Source: Conexibacter sp. SYSU D00693
GTDB taxonomy: Bacteria > Actinomycetota > Thermoleophilia > Solirubrobacterales > Solirubrobacteraceae
DNA: 64,000 nucleotides
Direction: 5' to 3'
Assembly (NCBI RefSeq): GCF_017084525.1
Contig: NZ_CP070950.1
Coordinates: 3,596,001 to 3,660,000, forward strand
Below are positions 44,981 through 52,552 of this stretch, piece by piece. The position numbers and the translations under genes are program-made. Every line of letters begins with the position of its first letter. Positions within the stretch are counted from its first letter, which is position 1. Below the pieces are notes generated by a model that saw only the letters and a program-made list of their open reading frames with translations, did no database searches and had not been told where the DNA came from.

Positions 44981-45951
44981 GCCGCCCCCGCGTCCTCGTC
45001 CTGCGCGCGCTCGGGCTCGGCGACCTCCTGGCCGCCGTGCCCGCGCTGCGCGGGATCGCCCGCGCGTTCCCCGACCACCGCCGCCAGCTCGCCTGCCCGG
45101 CGCCGCTGGCGCCGCTGGCGCACCTCACCGGCGCGGTCGACGAGGTCGTGGACGTGCGCTGGGTGCACGCCGTCGGCGACGTGCTGCCCGAGGCGGTCCA
45201 CGGCGCCGACGTCGCGGTCAACCTCCACGGCGCCGGCCCGCAGTCGACCGCGGCGCTGGCCGCCACCCGGCCGCGGCGGCTCATCGCCTTCGGGGTCGGT
45301 GGTGCGCGCCCCTACCCGACGGCGCTGCACGAGCGCGAGCGGTGGTGCGCGCTGCTCGCCGACCACGCCATCGCGGCCGACCCCGACGACCTGCTGCTGC
45401 GCGCGCCGCCCGCCATGCCGCCGCGGGTCGCCCCCGGCGCGACGGTCGTGCACCCGGGCGCGGCGTCGCCCGCGCGCCGCTGGCCCGCCACGCGCTGGGC
45501 CGCCGTCGCGCGCGCCGAGGAGGACGCCGGCCGCCCGGCCGTCCTCACCGGCAGCGCCGCAGAGCGCCCGCTGGCCGAGGAGGTCGCCCAGCTCGCCGGC
45601 CTGCCGCCCGGCCGCGTCCTGGCCGGGCGCACCGACGTGCTCGGCCTGGGCGGCGTCGTCGCCGCCGCGGGCCGCGTCGTCTCCGGCGACACGGGCGTCG
45701 CCCACCTCGCCTACGCCTTGGGCCGGCCCACCGTCACGCTCTTCGGCCCGACGCCGCCGGAGCAGTGGGGCCCGCCGGGGCTGGAGCGCCACGTCGTGCT
45801 GCGCGGCGGCGAGGGCGCGGGCGACCCGCACGCCGCGGAGCCGGACCCGCGGCTGCTGGCGATCGACGCAGCCGACGTCGTCGCCGCGCTGGCGGGGCTG
45901 AGCTGCGCTCGGACGGGCGCGGGGGACGCCGCGGTCGCGGTCCGGCAGTGA
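44968..45951 (+). CDS. GT9 heptosyltransferase-like glycosyltransferase (second)
   Basis: 327 residues. GTG 44968 is in frame just before RVLVLRALGLGDLLAAVPAL, and it overlaps the SDR end by 13 nt. Family motifs: VNLHGAGPQSTAAL, VVHPGAASPARRWP, SGDTGVAHLAYALGRP, TLFGPTPPEQWGP. It lacks the C-terminal Cys cluster of the first GT9 protein, so the two should use different acceptors. Last gene of the operon; a hairpin follows at 45990-46024. Confidence 0.86.
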   Translation: MAAVGRPRVLVLRALGLGDLLAAVPALRGIARAFPDHRRQLACPAPLAPLAHLTGAVDEVVDVRWVHAVGDVLPEAVHGADVAVNLHGAGPQSTAALAATRPRRLIAFGVGGARPYPTALHERERWCALLADHAIAADPDDLLLRAPPAMPPRVAPGATVVHPGAASPARRWPATRWAAVARAEEDAGRPAVLTGSAAERPLAEEVAQLAGLPPGRVLAGRTDVLGLGGVVAAAGRVVSGDTGVAHLAYALGRPTVTLFGPTPPEQWGPPGLERHVVLRGGEGAGDPHAAEPDPRLLAIDAADVVAALAGLSCARTGAGDAAVAVRQ

Positions 45952-45989
45952 GGAGCGTGGGCGTCTTGACGAGGCCCCCTGCATCGAGT

Positions 45990-46024
45990 GGCGGATCTTC
46001 CGCCTGGAGGACGGAGAATCCGCC
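45990..46024. terminator. Bidirectional terminator-like hairpin
   Basis: GGCGGATCTTCCG (45990-46002) pairs with CGGAGAATCCGCC (46012-46024) in 11 of 13 positions, loop 9 nt. It sits between the end of the plus-strand heptose operon and the end of the minus-strand phosphoesterase gene. Confidence 0.6.
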
Positions 46025-46067
46025 GACCGATGCCCAACGGGCCCGGACGACCGTGACCGGCGAACCC

Positions 46068-46832
46068 TCAGTGCACGCCGGTCGCCGCCCCCGCGCTGGG
46101 CTGCAGCTCGAACGTGTGGAACGCCCCGCCGAGCACCGGCAGCGAGACGTTGTGCACCGGCACGTTGCCGATGGCGCCCTCGAAGGAGCCGGCGTGCGCG
46201 TGGCCGTGGACCACGAGGTCGGGCTCGTGCTCGAGGATCGGCGCGGCCAGGCGGTCGGTGCCCAGGAAGGTCCAGATGCCCTCGGGCTCGCCGACGAGCG
46301 TGTCGCCGGTCGGGGCGTAGTGCAGGAGCACGAGGCGCAGGGAGCAGACCGCGATGTCCTGCAGGGCCTGGCGCAGGGCGTCGACCTCCTCGCCGCACTC
46401 GGCGTAGACCGCGCGCATCACGGGCTCGCCGAAGTCCGGCAGGTGAGAGCCCGGGAAGCCGCCGACGAGGCCCTTGGCGCCGGCGATGCCGACCTCGCAC
46501 GAGCCGACCTGCAGCACGGCGGAGCCGCGGTCGACGACGGTGATCCCGCCCTCCTGCAGCGCCGCCACGACCTCGTCGCCGCGCGCGGTGTGGTGGTCGT
46601 GGTTGCCCAGCACGGCGTAGACCGGGGCAGGCGCCTCGGCGGCGCAGGCGCGCGCGCAGACGGCGGCCTGCTCGGGCTCGCCGTGGGTCGTCAGGTCGCC
46701 GGCCAGGAGCACGACGTCGGCGTCGCGGTCGATCCCGGCGACGACCTGGTGCGCCTCCTCCTCGCGCGCGGGCGAGCAGTGGAGGTCGCCCGCGGCGGCG
46801 ACCTTGATCGTCGGGCAGGCTCCGTCGTCCAT
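46068..46832 (-). CDS. Calcineurin-like metallophosphoesterase
   Basis: 254 residues with the full metal-ligand set: GDLHCSP (D-x-H), LAGDLTTHGE (GD-x-x), GNHDHH, a later His in LLHYAPTGDT and HGHAHAGS (GHxH). No signal peptide, so it is a cytoplasmic phosphoesterase of unknown substrate. ATG 46832 is preceded by TAGAGC at 7 nt, close to the leaderless pattern. It is divergent from the nucleotidyltransferase-fold gene at 46898. Confidence 0.87.
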   Translation of the reverse strand: MDDGACPTIKVAAAGDLHCSPAREEEAHQVVAGIDRDADVVLLAGDLTTHGEPEQAAVCARACAAEAPAPVYAVLGNHDHHTARGDEVVAALQEGGITVVDRGSAVLQVGSCEVGIAGAKGLVGGFPGSHLPDFGEPVMRAVYAECGEEVDALRQALQDIAVCSLRLVLLHYAPTGDTLVGEPEGIWTFLGTDRLAAPILEHEPDLVVHGHAHAGSFEGAIGNVPVHNVSLPVLGGAFHTFELQPSAGAATGVH

Positions 46833-46897
46833 CAGGCGCGCTCTACCCCGCCCGGCGGCGCTTGCACCCGGTCCGCGCGCGGTACTGAGGGAGGCAC

Positions 46898-47470
46898 ATG
46901 GCGTACGACGACCAGGCCGAGCACCTGATCCCGACCCTCCGGCGCTCCATCGCGGCGCTGCGCGACGCGGACGTGCCGTTCGCGCTCGGCGGCTCGGTGG
47001 CGTGCTGGGCGCGCGGCGGCCCCGCGCCCTACCACGACGTGGACCTCATGGTCCCGCCGAACCGCGCCGAGGAGGCGCTCGCCGCGCTCGGCGCCGCGGG
47101 CATGCGCACGGAGAAGCCGCCGGAGGGCTGGCTCTACAAGGCCTTCGACGGCGACGTGCTCGTCGACGTCATCTTCGAGCCGACGTCGATCACCATCGAC
47201 GAGGCGTGCATCGAGGCCTGCGAGACGGTCAACCTGCAGGCGATGGAGTGCAAGGCGCTCCCGCTCGAGGACGTCTTCGTGTCCAAGCTCAACGCGCTGG
47301 ACGAGCTCAACCTCGACTTCAGCGGCCTGCTGGCCATCGCGCGTCCCGTGCGCGAGCAGGTCGACTGGTCCGACGTGCGCGAGCGCACGTCGGAGTCGCC
47401 CTACGCGCGCGCCTTCGTGCGCCTGGCCGAGGACCTGGGCGTCGTGCCCGCGGCGGCCGAGCCGGCCTGA
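46898..47470 (+). CDS. Nucleotidyltransferase-fold protein (AbiEii/MNT-like)
   Basis: 190 residues. FALGGSVACWARG (G31-G32-S33) followed by HDVDLMV (D47, D49) is the GS...DxD signature of the polymerase-beta nucleotidyltransferase fold, and a third Asp is available in VLVDVIFEP. The rest is helical. Close relatives act as stand-alone nucleotidyltransferases or toxin components, but no antitoxin-like gene adjoins it. AGGGAGG precedes the ATG by 3 nt. Its 3' end overlaps the convergent SRPBCC gene by 70 nt. Confidence 0.72.
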   Translation: MAYDDQAEHLIPTLRRSIAALRDADVPFALGGSVACWARGGPAPYHDVDLMVPPNRAEEALAALGAAGMRTEKPPEGWLYKAFDGDVLVDVIFEPTSITIDEACIEACETVNLQAMECKALPLEDVFVSKLNALDELNLDFSGLLAIARPVREQVDWSDVRERTSESPYARAFVRLAEDLGVVPAAAEPA

Positions 47471-47940
47471 CCGCCGCCGACCTCGTCGGGCGCGCGGTCG
47501 AGCGTCGCGGCGCGCGTCCACGCCATCGCGGCCAGGCGGCGCAGGCCGTCCTCGTTGCGGAAGGCGATCGCCGGCGCCATCAGCGGCCGGGGCACGTAGG
47601 AGAGCGGGCCGGACTCGAAGGTCTCGTCGATCGTCATGCACGTGCCCTCGCCGTCGGGCTCGAAGCACAGCGCGACGCGGCCGATGCCGAACGGGCGCAC
47701 GCGGACCTCCAGCACGAGGCGGTGGGGCGGCTCGCACTCGCGGACCGTCGTCGTGTCCTTGAGCTTCACCGGGCCGTGGCCCTGGGTGTGGTGGAAGGTC
47801 GAGCCCGCCGCCGGCCACTCGCCCTCGGCGGCGCGGACGTCGTGCGAGCCGACGACCCAGAACGCGTAGGAGCGCGCGTCGGCGACGATGGCCCAGCAGT
47901 CCTCGACGGGCGCCGGGACCCACTTGCGCGTGACCGCCAC
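47401..47940 (-). CDS. SRPBCC (START/polyketide-cyclase-like) family protein
   Basis: 179 residues from GTG 47940. It opens KWVPAPVEDCWAIVADARSYAFWVVG, the usual first strand and helix of SRPBCC lipid-binding folds, and continues VLEVRVRPFGIGRVALCFEP and TIDETFESGPLSY, consistent with a coenzyme Q-binding/START-type pocket. Ligand unknown. The start is 2 nt after the sigma-factor stop, so they are probably one operon. About 23 C-terminal codons are read from DNA that also encodes the end of the convergent gene. Confidence 0.72.
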   Translation of the reverse strand: MAVTRKWVPAPVEDCWAIVADARSYAFWVVGSHDVRAAEGEWPAAGSTFHHTQGHGPVKLKDTTTVRECEPPHRLVLEVRVRPFGIGRVALCFEPDGEGTCMTIDETFESGPLSYVPRPLMAPAIAFRNEDGLRRLAAMAWTRAATLDRAPDEVGGGQAGSAAAGTTPRSSARRTKARA

Positions 47941-47942
47941 GG

Positions 47943-48761
47943 TCAGCCCTCGAGGAGGTCGGCGCCGGCGGCCTCGCGCATGGCGCGCAGGCACTTGGCC
48001 AGGACGCGGGAGACCTGCATCTGCGAGAGGCCGACCTGCGCCGCGATCTCCGACTGCGTGCGGTCCTCGACGAAGCGCAGCCGCAGGATCTCGCGATCGC
48101 GCTCGCTCAGGCGCTTGACGGCGTGCGACGCCGAGGCGCCGTACTCGACGAGGTCGTAGCCGCGCTCGCGCGAGCCCTGCTGGTCGCCGAGCGTCGTGTC
48201 CTCGTCCTCGCCGTCGTTGCCGACCGGCGCGTCGAGCGAGCGCGTCTGCGTCGAGCGCACCGCGGCCAGCGCGTCGAGCACCTGGTCGGGCTCCATCTGG
48301 GCCTGTTGGGCGATCTCGGCGACGGTGGGTGAGCGGCCGAGCCGCGTGCCGAGCGCCTGCGTCGCCTGCTCGACACGGAGGACGTCCTCCTGGACCTGGC
48401 GCGGGAGGTGGACCGCCCACGTCGCGTCGCGGAAGTAGCGGCGCAGCTCGCCGAGGATCGTCGGCGTGGCGAACGACGCGAACGCGAACCCGCGCGCGGG
48501 CTCGAAGCGGTCGATCGCCTTGATGAGGCCGAGCGTCGCGACCTGGACGAGGTCGTCGACCGGCTCGCCGCCCGGGTGGGCGTAGCGCCGGGCGAGGCGG
48601 GAAGCTAGCGGCGTGAAGCGTCGGATCAGCGTGTCGCGGGCCTGCATGTCCCCGCGCTCGTGGTACGCGCGGAACAGGTGCTGCAACCCGGGCGATCGTC
48701 GCGGGACGGCGGCCTCCGACGGCGGCTGCTCCTGCAGCCGCAGCTCCCGGTCCGGCGTCAT
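47943..48761 (-). CDS. SigB/SigF/SigG-type RNA polymerase sigma factor
   Basis: 272 residues from ATG 48761. Region 2 reads LASRLARRYAHPGGEPVDDL then VQVATLGLIKAIDRFEPARG, with the -10 recognition helix after it. Region 3 begins HLPRQVQEDVLRVEQA. Region 4 has LSERDREILRLRFVEDRTQS followed by EIAAQVGLSQMQVSRVLAK, the -35 HTH. This domain order is that of stress/sporulation group 3 sigma factors. It is divergent from an RsbW-like anti-sigma kinase gene (67 nt between starts), which fits partner-switching control. Confidence 0.9.
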   Translation of the reverse strand: MTPDRELRLQEQPPSEAAVPRRSPGLQHLFRAYHERGDMQARDTLIRRFTPLASRLARRYAHPGGEPVDDLVQVATLGLIKAIDRFEPARGFAFASFATPTILGELRRYFRDATWAVHLPRQVQEDVLRVEQATQALGTRLGRSPTVAEIAQQAQMEPDQVLDALAAVRSTQTRSLDAPVGNDGEDEDTTLGDQQGSRERGYDLVEYGASASHAVKRLSERDREILRLRFVEDRTQSEIAAQVGLSQMQVSRVLAKCLRAMREAAGADLLEG

Positions 48762-48828
48762 CTGCGAGATTCGGTCCACTTCGACCGCGGTACCCGTGGG
48801 GTCTCGCGAGCAAGCCCGCGGGCACGTC

Positions 48829-49239
48829 ATGAACCAACCTCCAGCGCACTTCCACCTCAAGGTGGCGCCCACCCGCGCCAACGTGGGCCTCGTGCGCCAC
48901 GTCCTGTCCGGGCTCGCCGACGCGGGCGCCGTGTCGCGCGCGCGGATGGAGAAGGTCCTGCTGGCGGTGAGCGAGGCGGTCACGAACGTCGTGCGTCGCC
49001 ACGGCGTCGACGGCCTCGCCGCCGGCGGGGCGGTCGAGGTGGAGGGGACGCTCGTCGACGGGGTGCTGCGCGTCGCCGTCCGCGACGGCGGCCTGCCGAT
49101 GCTGCCGCGCCCCGACGACTCCGGCATGGGGCAGGGCCTGCCGATCATCGCCGCCGTGGCCGACCGCGTCACGTTCCACGACGCCCCCGGCGGCGGCGCG
49201 GAGGTCGTGATGGAGTTCGCGCTCGCCGGCGACGGCTAG
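48829..49239 (+). CDS. RsbW-like anti-sigma factor serine kinase (GHKL ATPase)
   Basis: 136 residues, a single HATPase_c_2 domain. N-box VLLAVSEAVTNVVRRHG with Glu and Asn present, G1 box VRDGGLPM and G2 region SGMGQGLPIIAAVAD. Such proteins bind a sigma factor and phosphorylate an STAS anti-antagonist. The divergent sigma gene is the obvious target; no STAS partner gene is in the window. ATG 48829 gives the usual compact N-terminus. The stop overlaps the next convergent gene by 4 nt. Confidence 0.85.
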   Translation: MNQPPAHFHLKVAPTRANVGLVRHVLSGLADAGAVSRARMEKVLLAVSEAVTNVVRRHGVDGLAAGGAVEVEGTLVDGVLRVAVRDGGLPMLPRPDDSGMGQGLPIIAAVADRVTFHDAPGGGAEVVMEFALAGDG

Positions 49240-49595
49240 AGCGCCGGCCCGTCGGCGTCGGCCGCGACGACCAGGCTCAGGAAGTCCCCGCGACTGCCTG
49301 GCTCGACCGTCGCGCCGCCCACCAGGCTCTGCAGGACGCCGACGCCCGGCCCGGCGTCGAGGTCCAGCAGCCGCTGCGCCTCCCCGGGCGCGAACGGCCC
49401 GGCACGGACGGCCATCGCCCGCTGCCACGGCTCGAGCGTCACCTCGAGGTCCTCGCGGTCGGGTGCCGCGCCGCCGAGCAGCGTCGCGAGCACCAGCACG
49501 GCGTCCTCGAGGCGGTCGAGCGGGAGGTCGCAGCGCACCGCCACCGCGCCGGCGGCGCGGGCGAGGACGGCCTCGGCGAGGATCCCGCGCGACAC
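49236..49595 (-). CDS. Degenerate GHKL-fold protein, relative of the RsbW-like kinase
   Basis: 119 residues from GTG 49595; an in-frame TAG upstream leaves only CTG 49601 as an alternative. The pattern of a helix (RLEDAVLVLATLLGG), strands (LEVTLEP, MAVRAGPF), a G2-like GPGVGVLQSLVGG and a last strand (FLSLVV) follows the RsbW fold. The N-box Glu and Asn are replaced (ATLLGG where SEAVTN should be), so ATP/Mg binding should be lost. It may be a pseudo-kinase that binds the sigma factor or RsbW. Fold assignment is by eye. Confidence 0.55.
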   Translation of the reverse strand: MSRGILAEAVLARAAGAVAVRCDLPLDRLEDAVLVLATLLGGAAPDREDLEVTLEPWQRAMAVRAGPFAPGEAQRLLDLDAGPGVGVLQSLVGGATVEPGSRGDFLSLVVAADADGPAL

Positions 49596-49704
49596 GTGCA
49601 GGACGACCGGCTCGGCGTCCGGGGGGAGAGGGGGAAGCGCGGCGACCCGGCACCCCTACCCGCTGCGCCGGTGGATGTCCACACGCTGGGTACGCGACCG
49701 CGCC

Positions 49705-50655
49705 ATGCGGGTCCTGCACTGGCACGTCCACGGCGCCTGGAGCACGGCGTTCGTCCACGGCGACCACGAGCACCTCATCCCGGTCGCCCCGGACCGGGGC
49801 CCCGAGGGGCGCGGTCGCGCGCAGACCTACGCCTGGCCCGACAACGCCGTGGAGGTCACCAAGGAGGAGCTCGGCGACACCGACGTCGACGTCGTGGTCC
49901 TCCAGCGCCCCGAGGAGCTCGACGGGCTCGCCCGCGAGTGGCTCGGCGGCCGCGTGCCCGGCAAGGACGTGCCGGCGGTCTACGTCGAGCACAACGCGCC
50001 GCAGGGCCGCGTGAACGACCTGCGCCATCCGGCGGCCGACCGCGACGACCTGCTGCTCGTCCACGTCACGCACTTCAACGACCTCTTCTGGGACGCCGGC
50101 TCCACGGAGACGACGGTCGTCGACCACGGCATCGTGGACCCGGGTCACCGGTACACGGGCGAGCTGCCGCGAGCGGCCGTCGTGGTCAACGAGGCCCGCC
50201 GCCGCGCCCGGGTGACCGGGACCGACCTCCTGCCGCGCCTCAACGGCACCGTCCCGCTGGACCTCTTCGGGATGGACGCCGCGAGCGCCGGCGAGCACGT
50301 CACGCCGATCGACGACCTGCCCCACGCCCAGCTGCACCAGGAGATGGCGCGGCGACGCGTCTACCTGCACCCGATCCGCTGGACCTCCCTCGGCCTCGCG
50401 CTGCTCGAGGCGATGCACCTCGGGATGCCGGTGGTCGCCCTGGCCACCACCGAGGTCCCGATGGCCGTGCCGCCGTCGGCCGGCGTCGTGTCCACCGACG
50501 TGCGCGAGCTGCGCGCGGGCCTCGCCCGGCTCGTGGCCGACCGCGACGAGGCGCGCGAGCGGGGCACCGCCGCGCGGGCCGCGGCGCTCGAGCGCTACGG
50601 GCTCGGGCGCTTCCTCGCCGACTGGGACGCGCTGCTGGAGCGCGTCGCGCGCTGA
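49705..50655 (+). CDS. Glycosyltransferase, GT-B fold (GT4-like)
   Basis: 316 residues from ATG 49705. MRVLHWHVHGAWSTAFVHGD opens the acceptor domain, VYVEHNAPQGRVNDL and VTHFND follow, and the C-terminal domain has MARRRVYLHPIRWTSLGLAL, LEAMHLGMPVVALATTEVP, the donor-site E-x-x-H-x-G-x-P pattern of GT4 enzymes. Short for the family, with a compact second domain. It stands 3.7 kb from the heptose operon and may complete the same glycan, but the link is only by analogy. Confidence 0.82.
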   Translation: MRVLHWHVHGAWSTAFVHGDHEHLIPVAPDRGPEGRGRAQTYAWPDNAVEVTKEELGDTDVDVVVLQRPEELDGLAREWLGGRVPGKDVPAVYVEHNAPQGRVNDLRHPAADRDDLLLVHVTHFNDLFWDAGSTETTVVDHGIVDPGHRYTGELPRAAVVVNEARRRARVTGTDLLPRLNGTVPLDLFGMDAASAGEHVTPIDDLPHAQLHQEMARRRVYLHPIRWTSLGLALLEAMHLGMPVVALATTEVPMAVPPSAGVVSTDVRELRAGLARLVADRDEARERGTAARAAALERYGLGRFLADWDALLERVAR

Positions 50656-50712
50656 GCGACAGTCGGAGCCGGACGGTTGGCGCACCCCGGGCCGGGTACC
50701 CGCAGCGCGCAC

Positions 50713-51147
50713 ATGGCTGCGACCGCGACCCAGACCGTCTTCTGCCCCCACTGCTCCATGCCGTTCGCAGACGAGGTCCCGGTCCCGTACCCGCCGGCCT
50801 CCATGCGCTGCCGGCACTGCAAGCTCGTGGTCGGACCCGGCCGGGCACGCCACGTGCCCGACGGCGTCTCGGGCGCCCGCGGCGCGGCCGCCGGCCGGCT
50901 GGCCAGCGAGGCGCGGCGCATGGCCAAGGACGACGAGGGCCTCGACCGCGAGGTGCTCGCCGCGGCGCTGCGCGACGTCGCCAAGGAGCTCGGCCGCCGG
51001 CCCGGTCAGGTCTCGCTCGTCGACTACCAGCAGCGCTGGGAGGCCCGCAACGACCTCCCGTCGCTGGCGCAGCTGATCGGCACCTTCGGCACGTGGAAGC
51101 AGGCGCTGGCCGCCGCCACGCGCGTCGACGCGCCGCCGTCGGTCTGA
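50713..51147 (+). CDS. Zn-ribbon protein with a homing-endonuclease-associated repeat
   Basis: 144 residues from ATG 50713. The N-terminus has a CPHC ... CRHC zinc ribbon (residues about 11-40). The C-terminus (LGRRPGQVSLVDYQQRWEAR then PSLAQLIGTFGTWKQALAAA) matches the HNH-repeat DNA-binding module found beside homing endonucleases. No nuclease motif is present, so a small DNA-binding protein is likely. Recognition of the repeat is from memory of the pattern. Confidence 0.65.
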   Translation: MAATATQTVFCPHCSMPFADEVPVPYPPASMRCRHCKLVVGPGRARHVPDGVSGARGAAAGRLASEARRMAKDDEGLDREVLAAALRDVAKELGRRPGQVSLVDYQQRWEARNDLPSLAQLIGTFGTWKQALAAATRVDAPPSV

Positions 51148-51179
51148 GCGTCGTGGGCCACAGCGGGTAGGCGGTCGCC

Positions 51180-51695
51180 ATGCAGCAGGCGCTGGTGGTG
51201 GTCGACATGGTCTCGACCTACGACTTCGAGGACGGGGAGGCCGTCGCCAGGGCGGCGCGCGAGCGGCTGGACGCGATGGCCGGCCGCATCGCCGAGGCGC
51301 GCGAGAAGGACCTCCCGGTCGTCTACGTCAACGACCACTACGACCGCTGGGACGGCAGCCGCGAGCGGCTCATCGAGTGGGTGCTCGACACGACCCCCCA
51401 CGCGGACCTGGTCCGCCCCCTGCTGCCCGAGCCCGACGACGCCTTCATCGTCAAGGCGCGCCACTCGATCTTCTACGAGACGCCGCTGGGCTACTTCCTC
51501 AACAGCCGCGAGCTCGACACGCTGACGCTCGTCGGCCAGGTCACCGAGCAGTGCATCCTCTACTCGGCCCTCGACGCCCACGTGCGCCACTTCGGCATCC
51601 GCGTCGCCGTCGACGCGTGCGTGCCGCTCGACGAGGAGCTGGGTCGCGCCGCGCTGCAGATGATGGAGCGCAACATGGGCGCCGAGCTCGTCTAG
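51180..51695 (+). CDS. Isochorismatase-like cysteine hydrolase
   Basis: 171 residues. The catalytic triad of the family is visible: D9 (VVVDMV), K92 (FIVKARHSIF) and C125 (VTEQCILYSA), with the conserved cis-peptide region VGQVTEQC. Substrates of close relatives are small amides or nicotinamide-like compounds; none can be assigned. TAGGCG lies 6 nt before the ATG. The stop overlaps that of the convergent TetR gene. Confidence 0.87.
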   Translation: MQQALVVVDMVSTYDFEDGEAVARAARERLDAMAGRIAEAREKDLPVVYVNDHYDRWDGSRERLIEWVLDTTPHADLVRPLLPEPDDAFIVKARHSIFYETPLGYFLNSRELDTLTLVGQVTEQCILYSALDAHVRHFGIRVAVDACVPLDEELGRAALQMMERNMGAELV

Positions 51696-52309
51696 CCGGG
51701 CGGCAGCGCGCGGCCGCCGGGGCGCAGCGCGTCGAGCGCGAGCACCAGGTGGCGCTCCCACAGCCTGGGCGTCGTGCGCCGGCGGGCGGCGGGGACGCGC
51801 GAGGCGTTGACGAGCAGCACGACGAGGTCCTCGGCGTCGACGTCGTCGCGCACCGTGCCCGCCTCCTGGGCCGCGGCCAGCAGCGGCGCGCACGCGTCGA
51901 CGAGCCGCTGGTGGACCGTGGCCGCGGCGGGCAGCGCGCTCAGCCGCTCGCGGATGGCGTCGTAGAACCCGCGGTCCTCGGCGACGGTGGCAGCGACCGC
52001 GTGGGCGGCGGCGTCGAGGCGCGACGCCGGGTCGCCGGGGGCGGTGGCGACCGCCTTGGCCAGGCGCTCGTGCAGGACCGCGGCACGGTCCTCGAGCAGC
52101 GCTTCGAGCAGCGCGTCCTTCGTGGGGAAGCGGCGGTAGAGCGTGCCCTTGCCGACGCCCGCGGCCTGCGCGATCTCGTCGACGCCGACCTCGAGGCCGC
52201 GCTTGGCGACGAGCGTGCGGGCGGCGGCCAGCACGGCCTGGCGGTTGCGGGCGGCGTCGGCGCGCAGCGGCCGGTCGGCGGTGCCGGTGCCTTCGGGGCT
52301 CGTGGCCAC
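51692..52309 (-). CDS. TetR-family transcriptional regulator
   Basis: 205 residues. The HTH (TLVAKRGLEVGVDEIAQAAG then VGKGTLYRRFPTKDAL) is standard TetR; the C-terminal domain resembles the SbtR-like class. GTG 52309 is 6 nt after TAGGGT (52321-52316), a strong leaderless promoter. The target is not evident; convergent placement with the isochorismatase-like gene makes autoregulation plus a distant target likely. Confidence 0.86.
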   Translation of the reverse strand: MATSPEGTGTADRPLRADAARNRQAVLAAARTLVAKRGLEVGVDEIAQAAGVGKGTLYRRFPTKDALLEALLEDRAAVLHERLAKAVATAPGDPASRLDAAAHAVAATVAEDRGFYDAIRERLSALPAAATVHQRLVDACAPLLAAAQEAGTVRDDVDAEDLVVLLVNASRVPAARRRTTPRLWERHLVLALDALRPGGRALPPG

Positions 52310-52330
52310 GGGGCCACCCTAGTCGACGCG

Positions 52331-52552
52331 TCAGGCGATGCGGACCGTGTCGCCCCCGACGGCGACCACGTCGCCGCGGCGCAGCTGGCGCCCGCGCCGG
52401 GCCTCGGGCTCGCCGTTGACCGTCACGGCGCCCTCGGCCAGGACGAGCTTGGCCTCCGCGCCGGAGTCCACGACGTCCGCGGCCTTCAGCAGCTGCCCGA
52501 GGCGGATCACCTCGTCGCCCTCGCGGATCCGGAACTCGCGGACGTCGCTCAC
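52331..52552 (-). CDS. S4-domain RNA-binding protein (YbcJ/RqcP-like)
   Basis: 73 residues, a single S4 fold: IRLGQLLKAADVVDSGAEAK, LVLAEGAVTVNGEPEARRGR, QLRRGDVV. This is the pattern of small S4 proteins such as E. coli YbcJ and RqcP that bind rRNA or stalled ribosomes. GTG overlaps the stop of the coiled-coil gene (GTGA), so the two are coupled. Whether it works with the coiled-coil protein is unknown. Confidence 0.88.
   Translation of the reverse strand: MSDVREFRIREGDEVIRLGQLLKAADVVDSGAEAKLVLAEGAVTVNGEPEARRGRQLRRGDVVAVGGDTVRIA

Noticed and set aside
46898-47940. Toxin-antitoxin pair made of the nucleotidyltransferase-fold and SRPBCC genes
   Set aside because: They are convergent, not an operon, and the SRPBCC protein has no antitoxin feature; it is linked to the sigma factor gene instead.
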